Origin: Oscillospiraceae bacterium | GTDB lineage: Bacteria > Bacillota > Clostridia > Oscillospirales > Ruminococcaceae | NCBI GenBank assembly: GCA_020054675.1 | Contig: JAIHAL010000001.1 | Location: 186,001-250,000, forward strand | Direction: 5' to 3' | DNA length: 64,000 bases | In this document: positions 1-7,817 of the stretch, one piece after another | Numbering within the stretch: the first letter of the stretch is position 1 | How the letters are laid out: each line of letters starts with the position of its first letter | Notes under the pieces: generated by a model | Databases searched by the model: none | Seen by the model: only the letters and a program-made list of their open reading frames with translations | Told to the model about the DNA's origin: nothing | Program-made: the position numbers and the translations under genes

Positions 1-1035
1 TTTTTCTTTTATTTTTAAAGTATCTTTTGGGGATGTCAATATTGTTGAGATTACGGCAACAGTTTTAGCGTTTTCCGGTATTTTACCTTTAAGGTTCATA
101 CGCGGGAGATATGTGGCCTCCTGTTTTAGAGAGCAAAAATAATCTATAAAAGGCTTTGTTATTTCCCAAAAAGGAAGGAAAATAAGAAAGGGAAGCCACC
201 ATGTTTTAAGCGGGATAGAAATAAAAACAGAAAAAATTAAAGGGAAGAATAAAAGCAAAAAAACATAGATTCTTTCTGAAACGGATTTTTTAAGTTTTGA
301 GTATTCTTTAAAAATATAAAATCCAACATGAGCTTCACGTTCCGGCATCTTGCTATTATAAGCTTTTTTTGAAAGGTTTAAAAATTTTTCGCCAAGCTTT
401 AATTCATCTGCTTTGGATTTTTTTGCTATATATGCAGTCCTTTCACGGTACATTCTGCGCGTTGCGTCATCCATTTGCGGATAAATTCCAAGTGGCTCCT
501 TGCGGTATAAGATTTCAAGGGTGTTTTTGCATGCCGTTATTTCTTCGGTGTCTATCATGTCAGTTTTTGTAAGGATTGAGATAAGATTTAAGGCCCTTGT
601 GTTTTCGGTTTCGTTTTTAAGATAAATTTGTGCAAATTCGTATACTGCGGTATATGAAAATGCCCATTCGATGTTTTCAAATTCATCGTTGGAAATATAT
701 CTTGATGTTTGCATACACCCGATTATTTCGCAGATTTCATCGGTGTCAGGCAAGGAATTCCCTTTGCAGCCTTTTAAAATGGCATCTCCTATTTGCGGGA
801 CATAACCGTTTGCGCAAAAAAGAGCTGCTGCGGAGCAGTTTTTGGAAAGCGTTTTTATTTTGCCGTCAATTATATAATAGTTGTCAAAAATGACTTGCTG
901 GATGTAATTTTTATTTTCCGCTTGAATTGCTTCTTTGTATTTTTTCCGAAGGAATGCTTGGATTTTTTTAAGTATTTTTATATAATTTGAAATGTTCACA
1001 TAAGAATTCACATTAAAAGGATGGATGTTAAACAT
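1..1035 (-). CDS. Cyclic beta-1,2-glucan synthase-like protein (NdvB/ChvB family), N-terminal part, runs off left edge
   Basis: An open frame of 345 codons runs from ATG at 1035 to the window edge without a stop, so the 3' end is missing. Residues about 160-200 carry the run DDATRRMYRERTAYIAKK followed by EREAHVGFYIF. This matches the 'ATRxxYR ... HVGYYL' region that precedes the membrane part of NdvB/ChvB cyclic glucan synthases. Two hydrophobic segments follow (about residues 253-270 and 275-295), and then a PRMNLKGKIPENAKT stretch that resembles the start of the GT84 glycosyltransferase domain. Family knowledge: these very large membrane enzymes make cyclic beta-1,2-glucans from UDP-glucose, with a C-terminal GH94-like phosphorylase part. 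Here only the N-terminal regulatory and first membrane region is visible. The ribosome site GGAAGGTG sits 5-6 bases before the ATG, inside a hairpin. The gene follows a family 2 glycosyltransferase on the same strand. Family assignment is by motif reading only. Confidence 0.7.
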   Translation of the reverse strand, partial: MFNIHPFNVNSYVNISNYIKILKKIQAFLRKKYKEAIQAENKNYIQQVIFDNYYIIDGKIKTLSKNCSAAALFCANGYVPQIGDAILKGCKGNSLPDTDEICEIIGCMQTSRYISNDEFENIEWAFSYTAVYEFAQIYLKNETENTRALNLISILTKTDMIDTEEITACKNTLEILYRKEPLGIYPQMDDATRRMYRERTAYIAKKSKADELKLGEKFLNLSKKAYNSKMPEREAHVGFYIFKEYSKLKKSVSERIYVFLLLFFPLIFSVFISIPLKTWWLPFLIFLPFWEITKPFIDYFCSLKQEATYLPRMNLKGKIPENAKTVAVISTILTSPKDTLKIKEK

Positions 1036-1038
1036 TTT

Positions 1039-1087
1039 GGCACCTTCCGCAAACAATTTTTTAAGGCTATTATTTGCGGAAAGTGCC
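1039..1087 (-). promoter_or_regulatory. Hairpin that encloses the ribosome site of the glucan-synthase-like gene
   Basis: On the minus strand 1087-1073 pairs with 1053-1039 over 15 base pairs, with a single G-U pair, leaving a 19-base loop. The 3' arm contains GGAAGGTG, the only ribosome site for the ATG at 1035. No T tract follows, so it looks less like an intrinsic terminator than like a structure that hides the ribosome site. Function is inferred. Confidence 0.5.
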
Positions 1088-1101
1088 GAATAATTCAATA
1101 T

Positions 1102-1947
1102 TTACTTTAAGTATGATTTTAAATAAGCAAGCCACATTTTAAGATAAACTCCCACATAAACCATAGCGGTGACTAAAATTCCGTATTTTTTTTTAAAATG
1201 CTTGTTGTAAAAAATAAGCATGGATTTGTGAAAATGCTTTATTACAAACCTGTTTTTTGAATTAAGTCCGCTTTGCCCTTTTAAATGGGTAATTTCAGCA
1301 AAGGGGAGATACATTAACTTGTATCCGGCCTGTGAAATTCTAAGACAGAGGTCAACATCTTCGCAGTACATGAAAAAACTTTCATCAAAGCCGCCGATTT
1401 CTTTGATTACTGATGCTTTTATAAGCATAAAAGCTCCGGAGAGAACTTCAACTTCGTTTATTTCATTTTCGTCAAGGTATGTTGCATGGTATCTTGCATA
1501 TTTTGGACTTTTAGGATATTTTTTATCAAGACCAAGCAAATAATACAGACTTGCTTCCGGAGTAGGAAGGCCTCTTTTGCAGTTGTGGTCAAGCGTTCCG
1601 TCTGAAAGCAGAGTCTTGCAGCCGACTGCGCCAACATCTTCATGGAAATTTATATATTCGACGCAACGGTCAATTGCTTTATCATGGACTATTGTGTCTG
1701 AATTAAGCAAGAGAAAAAGCTCACCCGATGCGTTTTTCATACCAATGTTGCAAGCATGACCAAATCCTTTGTTTTCAGCGTTTATGACCTTTATAAAGGG
1801 CAGTTCTGAGAAAAATTTTTCGCTTAAATTTGAGGAATTATCAACAACGATTATTTCAAAATCGCAGCTTGTTGATTTTATAATGGACCCTATGCATTGC
1901 TCGGTTAATTTTTTAGTATTAAAATTTATTATAATAATTGAAACCAT
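1102..1947 (-). CDS. Family 2 glycosyltransferase (rhamnosyltransferase-like)
   Basis: A 281-residue GT-A fold protein of family 2. It starts with the nucleotide-binding strand SIIIINFNTKKL and continues with IIVVDNSS. The metal-binding region is LLLNSDT (about residues 78-84), and the acceptor-side motif FMYCEDVDLCLR lies at about 190-201, typical of WbbL/RfbF-like rhamnosyl- or galactofuranosyltransferases. The last ~30 residues are basic and hydrophobic and may associate with the membrane. Family role: it transfers a sugar from a nucleotide sugar to a cell-surface glycan; donor and acceptor cannot be read from the sequence. ATG at 1947 has a weak AAGGG ribosome site. The gene has its own promoter just downstream of the opp terminator and is followed 66 bases later by the glucan-synthase-like gene, suggesting a two-gene surface glycan unit. 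Confidence 0.85.
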   Translation of the reverse strand: MVSIIIINFNTKKLTEQCIGSIIKSTSCDFEIIVVDNSSNLSEKFFSELPFIKVINAENKGFGHACNIGMKNASGELFLLLNSDTIVHDKAIDRCVEYINFHEDVGAVGCKTLLSDGTLDHNCKRGLPTPEASLYYLLGLDKKYPKSPKYARYHATYLDENEINEVEVLSGAFMLIKASVIKEIGGFDESFFMYCEDVDLCLRISQAGYKLMYLPFAEITHLKGQSGLNSKNRFVIKHFHKSMLIFYNKHFKKKYGILVTAMVYVGVYLKMWLAYLKSYLK

Positions 1948-1981
1948 AAAAAACCCTTGCTATTTATTAAAATATAATCTA

Positions 1982-2009
1982 ATTATAGCTTTTTATTAAA
2001 AAAAGTCAA
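1982..2009 (-). promoter_or_regulatory. Sigma-A promoter for the glycosyltransferase
   Basis: On the minus strand TTGACT (2009-2004), a 16-base spacer and TATAAT (1987-1982) lie about 35 bases before the glycosyltransferase start and immediately after the opp operon terminator. Confidence 0.7.
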
Positions 2010-2011
2010 TA

Positions 2012-2053
2012 AAATCTGCCGGAGCATTTTAAAAATAGCTGTCCGGCAGATTT
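2012..2053 (-). terminator. Terminator of the oligopeptide transporter operon
   Basis: A perfect 12-base-pair stem (AAATCTGCCGGA with its complement at 2042-2053) with an 18-base loop, followed on the minus strand by T-rich sequence. It separates the opp operon from the glycosyltransferase promoter. Confidence 0.75.
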
Positions 2054-2069
2054 ATTTGAAAAATAAAAT

Positions 2070-2327
2070 TTATGCAAACCAAACTTTTGAGCAAAAAAGC
2101 AGAAAAAGGAAAAAAACAAGAAAATACACGGAAAATATAAGCAAAATCGCTTTTAAGACACCAAACATAAAAGCACGGCGTTGTGATGGAGTAAGTTGTT
2201 CCTTAACATTTGAAGGAAAATTTTCATCTGACTGCTTGCCGTGATTTAAATACCATGGCATACCATCGACATTCATGGGAGCAATAATTCTGCCGTCATC
2301 TTCGGCATCAAATTTATTTTTTGCCAT
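2070..2327 (-). CDS. Small single-span membrane protein at the end of the opp operon
   Basis: An 85-residue protein. I chose the ATG at 2327 because a GAGGAG ribosome site lies six bases upstream; a longer frame reaching 2438 lies wholly inside oppF. The start overlaps the oppF stop (2314) by 14 bases, so translation is probably coupled. The first ~55 residues are polar (MAKNKFDAEDDGRIIAPMNV, later an FPSNVKEQLTPSQRRAF stretch), and residues about 60-80 form one long hydrophobic helix rich in Phe and Leu. I do not recognise the family. Position implies a role tied to the transporter, for example assembly or stability, but nothing in the sequence proves it. Confidence 0.7.
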   Translation of the reverse strand: MAKNKFDAEDDGRIIAPMNVDGMPWYLNHGKQSDENFPSNVKEQLTPSQRRAFMFGVLKAILLIFSVYFLVFFLFLLFCSKVWFA

Positions 2328-3390
2328 TCTTTTTCTCCTCGGCTTTTGCATGAGCCATAGTTTCTTCTGCTTTTGCCTGCCTTTGTTCATCGTTGTACAA
2401 ATGGCATGCGCAATAATGTCCCGGAGCAATCTCTGCATATTCAGGCGGGGTATATGAGCAAATTTCCATGCAGAATTCGCATCTAGTGTGGAATTTGCAG
2501 CCCTTTGGAGGATTTGCGGGTGAGGGGAGGCTGCCGTTTAAAATAATCCTGTTCATTTTTACATCAGGGTCAGGAATCGGTATTGCCGAAAACAGCGCTT
2601 TTGTGTACGGGTGCAGGGGATTTGAGTACAATTCGGCGGTTTCGGCATATTCAACCATTGTGCCAAGATACATAACTCCAACTGTATCAGAAATATGCTC
2701 GACAACGGACAAGTCATGTGAAATAAATAAGTATGTCAGCCCAAAATCCCTTTGAAGCTGTTTTAAGAGGTTGATAATCTGTGCTTGAATTGAAACGTCA
2801 AGTGCGGAAACGGGCTCATCGCAAACTATAAAATCAGGGTTTAAGGCAAGAGCCCTTGCAATGCAGATTCGCTGCCTTTGACCGCCTGAAAATTCGTGAG
2901 GATAACGGCTTTTGTGATATTCCTGCAAACCGCATGCGCGCATGATTCTGGAAACATAATCATCATATTCAGCAGGAGGAACAATGTTGTGTTCTCTTAC
3001 CGCTTCACCTATAATTTCCCCAACGGGAATTCTCGGCGACAAACTTGAATATGGGTCTTGAAAAACAATTTGCACCTTTGGGCGGAGCTTTCGGAGTTCC
3101 TTTTTTGAAAGTGAAAAAATATTTTGCCCGTTAAATAAAACCTCGCCGCTTGTTTTTTCAAGCAAACGCAAAATGGTTCTGCCTACAGTGGATTTTCCGC
3201 AACCGGATTCACCTACAATGCTCATTGTTTGTCCGCGCTTAATTTTAAAGGAAACATTGTCAACAGCCCTTACATTTCCTATTGTTCTTCTGAAAAAGCT
3301 TGATTTTATAGGAAAATATTTAACAAGATTTTTTACTTCCAGAAGGTATTCCTGCTTATTTTGTTGTTCCAATATATTATTATCGTTCAT
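2314..3390 (-). CDS. oppF: Oligopeptide ABC transporter ATPase OppF
   Basis: A 358-residue ABC ATPase of the peptide/nickel import group. Walker A GESGCGKST is at about residues 60-68, the signature SGGQRQR at about 168-174, and Walker B IVCDEPVSALDVS follows. The C-terminal oligopeptide/dipeptide extension contains CKFHTRCEFCMEIC, the Cys pattern common in this subfamily. The last ~30 residues are Lys/Glu/Ala-rich. It would pair with OppD to power peptide uptake from the cytoplasmic face of OppB-OppC. Its start lies one base after the oppD stop, and the small membrane protein starts inside its 3' end. Confidence 0.95.
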   Translation of the reverse strand: MNDNNILEQQNKQEYLLEVKNLVKYFPIKSSFFRRTIGNVRAVDNVSFKIKRGQTMSIVGESGCGKSTVGRTILRLLEKTSGEVLFNGQNIFSLSKKELRKLRPKVQIVFQDPYSSLSPRIPVGEIIGEAVREHNIVPPAEYDDYVSRIMRACGLQEYHKSRYPHEFSGGQRQRICIARALALNPDFIVCDEPVSALDVSIQAQIINLLKQLQRDFGLTYLFISHDLSVVEHISDTVGVMYLGTMVEYAETAELYSNPLHPYTKALFSAIPIPDPDVKMNRIILNGSLPSPANPPKGCKFHTRCEFCMEICSYTPPEYAEIAPGHYCACHLYNDEQRQAKAEETMAHAKAEEKKNGKK

Positions 3391-3391
3391 A

Positions 3392-4582
3392 TTACAGGTC
3401 CTCCAGATTTACGGATTTGGGGTAATCAAGGATTTGCCCCTCTTGTTCAAAGCGCCAGCAGGATACAATGTGCGTTTCGCTGAGTTTTATTTCCGGCGGA
3501 TATTTTCCATTGCATTTTTCAACGCACATTTCGCATCTGTCGCGGAAATAGCAGTAATCAGGCATATTGACCGGATTTGGCACACTGCCCGGAATGTTGT
3601 AAAGTTCAGTTACTTTTTTGCCCACAACCGGTTTTGACCTCATAAGACCTATTGTATACGGATGGCTTGGATTGTGAAAAATATCCTCGGCAGTTCCTTT
3701 TTCAATCACCCTTCCGGCATACATAACAACGACATAATCGGCCATATTTGCAATGACGCCCAAATCGTGGGTGATAAGCATAATTGAAGTGTTAACCTTT
3801 TCTTTTAAATCTTTGAGCAATTCAAGTATTTGTGCCTGAATTGTAACATCAAGAGCAGTTGTCGGCTCGTCTGCTATGATAAGCTCCGGCGTACAGGCAA
3901 GGGCCATAGCAATCATAACCCTTTGACGCATTCCGCCCGAAAGCTCATGGGGATACATCATGTAAACACCGCTGCTGTTGGCTATTCCGACAAGGTTAAG
4001 CATTTCAATAGTCCGTGCCTTGACTTCTTCCTTTGACATTTTCGGATTATGCAGGCTGATTATTTCATCAATTTGGTCGCCGCATCTGAAAACCGGGTTA
4101 AGGCTTGTCATAGGCTCTTGGAAAATCATCGACATTTTGTTGCCACGGATTTTCATCATTTCACTGTTTGGGGTATTTACTATGTTAAAAGCCTTGCCGT
4201 CGCCTAAATTAAAACGTATTTCGCCGCCCACGGTCTGTCCTTGCGGCCGCTGCAAGAGCTGCATTAAAGAAAGGCTTGTAACGCTTTTTCCGCATCCTGA
4301 TTCGCCTACAATACCTACCGTAGAGCGTTTCGGAACATTGAAAGAAACTCCGTCAACCGCTTTTACAACTCCAACATCGCTGAAAAACCATGTGCATACA
4401 TTGTCAAATTCAACAACATTGTTTGAATCATGCATTGTTGTTGTATAGGAAGCCGGATTGGAGGATGCCGCGGCACGTTTTTTTTCAAGCTTTCGCGTTA
4501 AACGGCGGTTTAAAGCTGATATGCGTCGGGATTCCTTTGTTGTTATATATGATGAATTGTTTTTTTGCTTTTTAAATATCAT
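3392..4582 (-). CDS. oppD: Oligopeptide ABC transporter ATPase OppD
   Basis: A 396-residue ABC ATPase, longer than OppF because of a basic ~50-residue N-terminal extension before the ABC fold. Walker A GESGCGKS, signature LSGGMRQR and Walker B IIADEPTTALDV are present in order. The oligopeptide-transporter C-terminal region has CYFRDRCEMCVEKC, which resembles the metal-binding Cys pattern seen in some peptide ABC ATPases. It is the partner of OppF. The gene lies 11 bases after oppC and 1 base before oppF, so one transcript is expected. Confidence 0.95.
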   Translation of the reverse strand: MIFKKQKNNSSYITTKESRRISALNRRLTRKLEKKRAAASSNPASYTTTMHDSNNVVEFDNVCTWFFSDVGVVKAVDGVSFNVPKRSTVGIVGESGCGKSVTSLSLMQLLQRPQGQTVGGEIRFNLGDGKAFNIVNTPNSEMMKIRGNKMSMIFQEPMTSLNPVFRCGDQIDEIISLHNPKMSKEEVKARTIEMLNLVGIANSSGVYMMYPHELSGGMRQRVMIAMALACTPELIIADEPTTALDVTIQAQILELLKDLKEKVNTSIMLITHDLGVIANMADYVVVMYAGRVIEKGTAEDIFHNPSHPYTIGLMRSKPVVGKKVTELYNIPGSVPNPVNMPDYCYFRDRCEMCVEKCNGKYPPEIKLSETHIVSCWRFEQEGQILDYPKSVNLEDL

Positions 4583-4593
4583 GATAATTCTCC

Positions 4594-6663
4594 TTACTGC
4601 TTCATCTTTGGGTCGAAAGCATCCCTAAGACCGTCGCCGACAAAGTTGAAAGCGATAACGGTAAGGCATATGAGCAATCCGACTGGAATCCAAATATAAG
4701 CGTATTTTATCATGTTTTCAGAGGAGCTTGCCACAGAGTTAATCATAGTTCCCCATGTTGCAAGAGGATGCTTGACTCCAAGCCCCAAGAAGGAGAGGGT
4801 AGATTCCAAAATAATTACCGAACCGAGCCCCATGGTGGCATTTACGATAAGCTGCGGCATAATATTTGGCACTAAATGGCGGAAAATTCGCCTGCTTGCC
4901 TTTATACCCGTTGCTTCTTGCGCAATCATGAATTCCTGTTCGCGAAGCGAGAGAATCTGTCCGCGCACAAGACGCGCAACACCTGCCCAGCCGAGGATTC
5001 CTAAAATAACCATAAGCCATGCAAGACGTTCATAAGGGTTCATTTTAATGGCATCGAAGAAAGCGCCCATAATAATTAAAATAGGCAAGCTTGGGATACA
5101 GTAAAAAATATCTACAAGTCTCATAATTACCGTATCGACCCATCCGCTGAAATAGCCTGCAATTCCTCCTAAAATAACGCCGATAAGCACTTCAAGAAAA
5201 ACTACAATAAAACCAACTATGAGCGAAATGCGTCCGCCGTACATCATACGTGCCAAAATATCCATTCCGTCGCCGTCTGTTCCGAAAATATGCTTTGAAG
5301 AAGGCCTTCCGAAAATGTCAATCAGGTAAGTTACCTGTTCGCAGGTAAGTACATATTGATTGTTCTTTTTGGTAACGGTAATTTCGGCGTCTGCGTAAGT
5401 GGTATTGCCTTTTTCATCCAAAACATAATTGCCTTGCAAATCCATTTGCGGCAGGCTGTATATAAACTTTGAGGAGGTTTGATTATTTTGAAGCATATCA
5501 TAAATCGTCTGCTGCGCTTTTTCTTTAAAATCAAACGAAAGCGTATCTTGTCCGGAATAGCGCTTGATTACAAAATTCCCGAGCGAAGCTATTTCATTAT
5601 TTGCTTCGTCGTAAATTTCATATCTGCCGTCTTTTTTGGTTACGGAATAAGTTTTTCCGTTGTAAGAAAATTTTCCTGAATCATAAATAGAGAGAAGAAT
5701 TCCGGCTTTAACTTGGTCAGAAAAGTTTTCTGCTTTGTCATATACGTTAAATACAAAGCTGGAAAGCACTGAAACCATAGTTTTTCCGCCGATTGCACTT
5801 ACAGATACGGAAGAATCATCGTTTGCTTTTGCACGGTAATCTGCACCGTTAAAAGTAAATTTTGTTCCGTCGGAATGTTTCATTGCAAGAGCTATGAAAT
5901 CATCACCTAAATTTTCACCGGACCATTTAATTTCCGGCGTGTTGCGGATAATGTTATACATATTTTTGGATTCGCTTTTAATTGAGTAAGAAATTCCATT
6001 GTATTCAAAATCTGATGATTTTGAAGAAACAGCATTTTCAATGGCTTTTTGCAAGCCATCGTCAGCGGTTATGCCGGAATTCCAAGATATTTTTTTTGAA
6101 AACCTGTTGTATTTTGCAATAGAAGTGTTTTGTGAAATTTTTGCTGTTTCAGTAAGCTGGTCAGCAGAAAGGGAATATATCTTTTCACCGAGTTTTTGTA
6201 TTGAGTATTGTGTTCCGTCGTCATCAGTTATAACAGCTTCGGTTTTACCGTCTTTCTCCATTGATTTTATATATGAATTAAGACTGTTTTTAACTTTTGA
6301 ACTTATTTGGGCGGAATCACTTAAAGCATAAGCAACTGCATCTGTGCGTTCTGCGGCATTAGCATAATCTATTGTTAAATAGTCATATTTATAAAATATA
6401 TCTGTTTGCGAATACGGATAAAAAAGCGGCCCTATAAAGGAAAAAATGAACATCAAGATAAGTATTGCAAGGCCGAATATTGCCAGCTTGTTTTTAAAAA
6501 ATCGCTTTGCCACAAGCCTTCCGGGCGAGAGGACCTTTACACGCTGGGTATCATCCAAAGCCAAGGGCTTGTTTTGTGAATTGTTTTGCTCTGCTTTTGC
6601 TTTTTGTTCAAGAGCTTCACGCTGCTTTAAAATTTCGTTAAGATTTTTGTTGTTCACAGGCAA
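4594..6663 (-). CDS. oppC: Oligopeptide ABC transporter permease OppC with a large extracytoplasmic insertion
   Basis: 689 residues, over twice the usual ~300 for OppC. The N-terminus is cytoplasmic, the first membrane helix is at about residues 60-80, and the ordinary permease domain begins at about 458 with HIFGTDGDGMDILARMMYGG. The permease domain has the remaining five helices and the EAA loop region near EQEFMIAQEATGIKASRRI. Between them lie ~355 residues in the usual short outside loop. This insertion contains at least four degenerate modules built around 'F.YNGxxYs(v/i)' (FEYNGISYSIK, FTFNGADYRAK, FSYNGKTYSVTKK). It probably forms an outside-facing domain at the pore or against the binding protein (inference). 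Starts 7 bases after oppB. Confidence 0.92.
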   Translation of the reverse strand: MPVNNKNLNEILKQREALEQKAKAEQNNSQNKPLALDDTQRVKVLSPGRLVAKRFFKNKLAIFGLAILILMFIFSFIGPLFYPYSQTDIFYKYDYLTIDYANAAERTDAVAYALSDSAQISSKVKNSLNSYIKSMEKDGKTEAVITDDDGTQYSIQKLGEKIYSLSADQLTETAKISQNTSIAKYNRFSKKISWNSGITADDGLQKAIENAVSSKSSDFEYNGISYSIKSESKNMYNIIRNTPEIKWSGENLGDDFIALAMKHSDGTKFTFNGADYRAKANDDSSVSVSAIGGKTMVSVLSSFVFNVYDKAENFSDQVKAGILLSIYDSGKFSYNGKTYSVTKKDGRYEIYDEANNEIASLGNFVIKRYSGQDTLSFDFKEKAQQTIYDMLQNNQTSSKFIYSLPQMDLQGNYVLDEKGNTTYADAEITVTKKNNQYVLTCEQVTYLIDIFGRPSSKHIFGTDGDGMDILARMMYGGRISLIVGFIVVFLEVLIGVILGGIAGYFSGWVDTVIMRLVDIFYCIPSLPILIIMGAFFDAIKMNPYERLAWLMVILGILGWAGVARLVRGQILSLREQEFMIAQEATGIKASRRIFRHLVPNIMPQLIVNATMGLGSVIILESTLSFLGLGVKHPLATWGTMINSVASSSENMIKYAYIWIPVGLLICLTVIAFNFVGDGLRDAFDPKMKQ

Positions 6664-6670
6664 GCCCTCC

Positions 6671-7603
6671 TTAATGAACTCTAACTCTTGGGTCTACAAC
6701 CGCATAAAGAATGTCGGAAATGAGATTGCCCAAAAGTGTAAGTATTGAAACAAACATCAAATAAAACATGGTAAAAGGTATATCGCCTGTAATCATTGAA
6801 TAGTATGAGGCATATCCTATACCTCTAAAACTAAATAAGGTTTCAGTTATAAGAGAACCTGAAAAAAGTCCCGGCAAAGAGCCGCCTAAAATTGTTATAA
6901 GCGGAATTAAAGTATTTCTGAAAGCATGGTGATTGATTACGCGGTTTTCGGATAATCCCTTTGCCCTTGCAGTACGGATGTAATCCGAATTAAGCACTTC
7001 AAGCATATTTGTACGCGTAAAGCGCATAAGCGAGCCAATGCTTACCAAAGTTAAAGTTAAAGCGGGAAGCACATAGTGCGATGCCAAATCCCAAAACTTG
7101 CCCCAATCACTAAGTGTTATATAATTTCTGCTTTGCATTCCGCCAATATCAAACCATCCCAATTTAACAGAAAAAATCAATTTTAAAAGGGTTGCGGTAA
7201 AAAATGTCGGCAAAGAAATTCCTATCAGGGAAACTACTGTTATCGTATAATCAGTCAGGCTGTATTGTTTGCGTGCGGCGATAATTCCGGCAGGAATTGC
7301 TATCGCCATTTCAAGTATAAAAGCAATAAATGACAAAATAAAGCTGTACCATATAGTTTTATTGAATTCTTCTACAACGGGAACGCTCCAATTCCAGCTG
7401 TCCCCAAAGTCGCCTGCCAGTGCAGTCTTAATCCATTGAAGATATCCGCCGATGATTCCTCTGTCGAAGCCGTATTGAGCATTAAGTTCTGCAAGCCACT
7501 GGGCAGCGCTTTTAGTGCTGCCGGGCTTTGTTGCAAGCTCCCTTGCCATTGATTCCACATAGCTTGTGGGAAGGGAATACATAAGTGCATACACTATGAA
7601 CAT
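6671..7603 (-). CDS. oppB: Oligopeptide ABC transporter permease OppB, frame broken near the 5' end
   Basis: The readable frame from ATG 7603 gives 310 residues with a standard OppB permease: SLPTSYVESMAR outside region, five membrane helices and the EAA loop (DYIRTARAKGLSENRVI). The first membrane helix is missing, and no ribosome site precedes this ATG. The missing helix is encoded immediately upstream in another frame (7604-7659). Restoring one T in a six-T run would join the two into a normal OppB of about 329 residues. As read, the protein would lack its first helix and probably be non-functional. Next gene oppC follows after 7 bases. Confidence 0.85.
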   Translation of the reverse strand: MFIVYALMYSLPTSYVESMARELATKPGSTKSAAQWLAELNAQYGFDRGIIGGYLQWIKTALAGDFGDSWNWSVPVVEEFNKTIWYSFILSFIAFILEMAIAIPAGIIAARKQYSLTDYTITVVSLIGISLPTFFTATLLKLIFSVKLGWFDIGGMQSRNYITLSDWGKFWDLASHYVLPALTLTLVSIGSLMRFTRTNMLEVLNSDYIRTARAKGLSENRVINHHAFRNTLIPLITILGGSLPGLFSGSLITETLFSFRGIGYASYYSMITGDIPFTMFYLMFVSILTLLGNLISDILYAVVDPRVRVH

Positions 7604-7659
7604 TACGAAAAAAGAATGAATATGCTTAAAAAAAGGCGCTTGAGAATAAATTCGCCCAT
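7604..7659 (-). other. oppB: Detached N-terminus of OppB in a shifted frame
   Basis: ATG at 7659, preceded by a GGTGG ribosome site, encodes MGEFILKRLFLSIFILFS and then meets a stop. This is the classic start of OppB: a short basic end followed by membrane helix 1. It is out of frame with the downstream 310 residues. The A run 7608-7613 (T6 on the coding strand) needs one more base to fuse the frames and give ...IFILFFVMFIVYALMY. True mutation, slippage site or homopolymer error cannot be separated by reading. Confidence 0.75.
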
Positions 7660-7692
7660 AAATTTTACACCCACCAAAATTTTTTATTGTTT

Positions 7693-7737
7693 AATATTTG
7701 CTGAATAAACGGCGGCACCGTTCATTCAGCAAATATT
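7693..7737 (-). terminator. Long hairpin between the binding-protein gene and oppB
   Basis: A 20-base-pair stem with one mismatch (7693-7712 with 7718-7737) and a five-base loop. It lies upstream of the oppB ribosome site. The core TGCTGAATAAACG recurs in the terminator at 22030-22070. It probably reduces read-through from the binding-protein gene into the permease genes. Confidence 0.55.
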
Positions 7738-7754
7738 ATTTTAAAACTTCAATG

Positions 7755-7783
7755 AGGCTATGGGCAAAATCCGCCCATAGCCT
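7755..7783 (-). terminator. Hairpin just after the binding-protein gene
   Basis: A perfect 11-base-pair stem AGGCTATGGGC/GCCCATAGCCT with a seven-base loop, 34 bases after the stop at 7818 on the minus strand, followed by TTTTAAAATAATATTT. It is a likely partial terminator or mRNA-stabilising hairpin, common after abundant binding-protein genes. Confidence 0.6.
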
Positions 7784-7817
7784 TGAATTGAAGACTCTGC
7801 ATAAATTGCTATGCTTG

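Noticed and set aside
2056-2244. Plus-strand frame of 62 codons
   Set aside because: It is antisense to the small opp membrane protein, lacks a ribosome site and overlaps the terminator.
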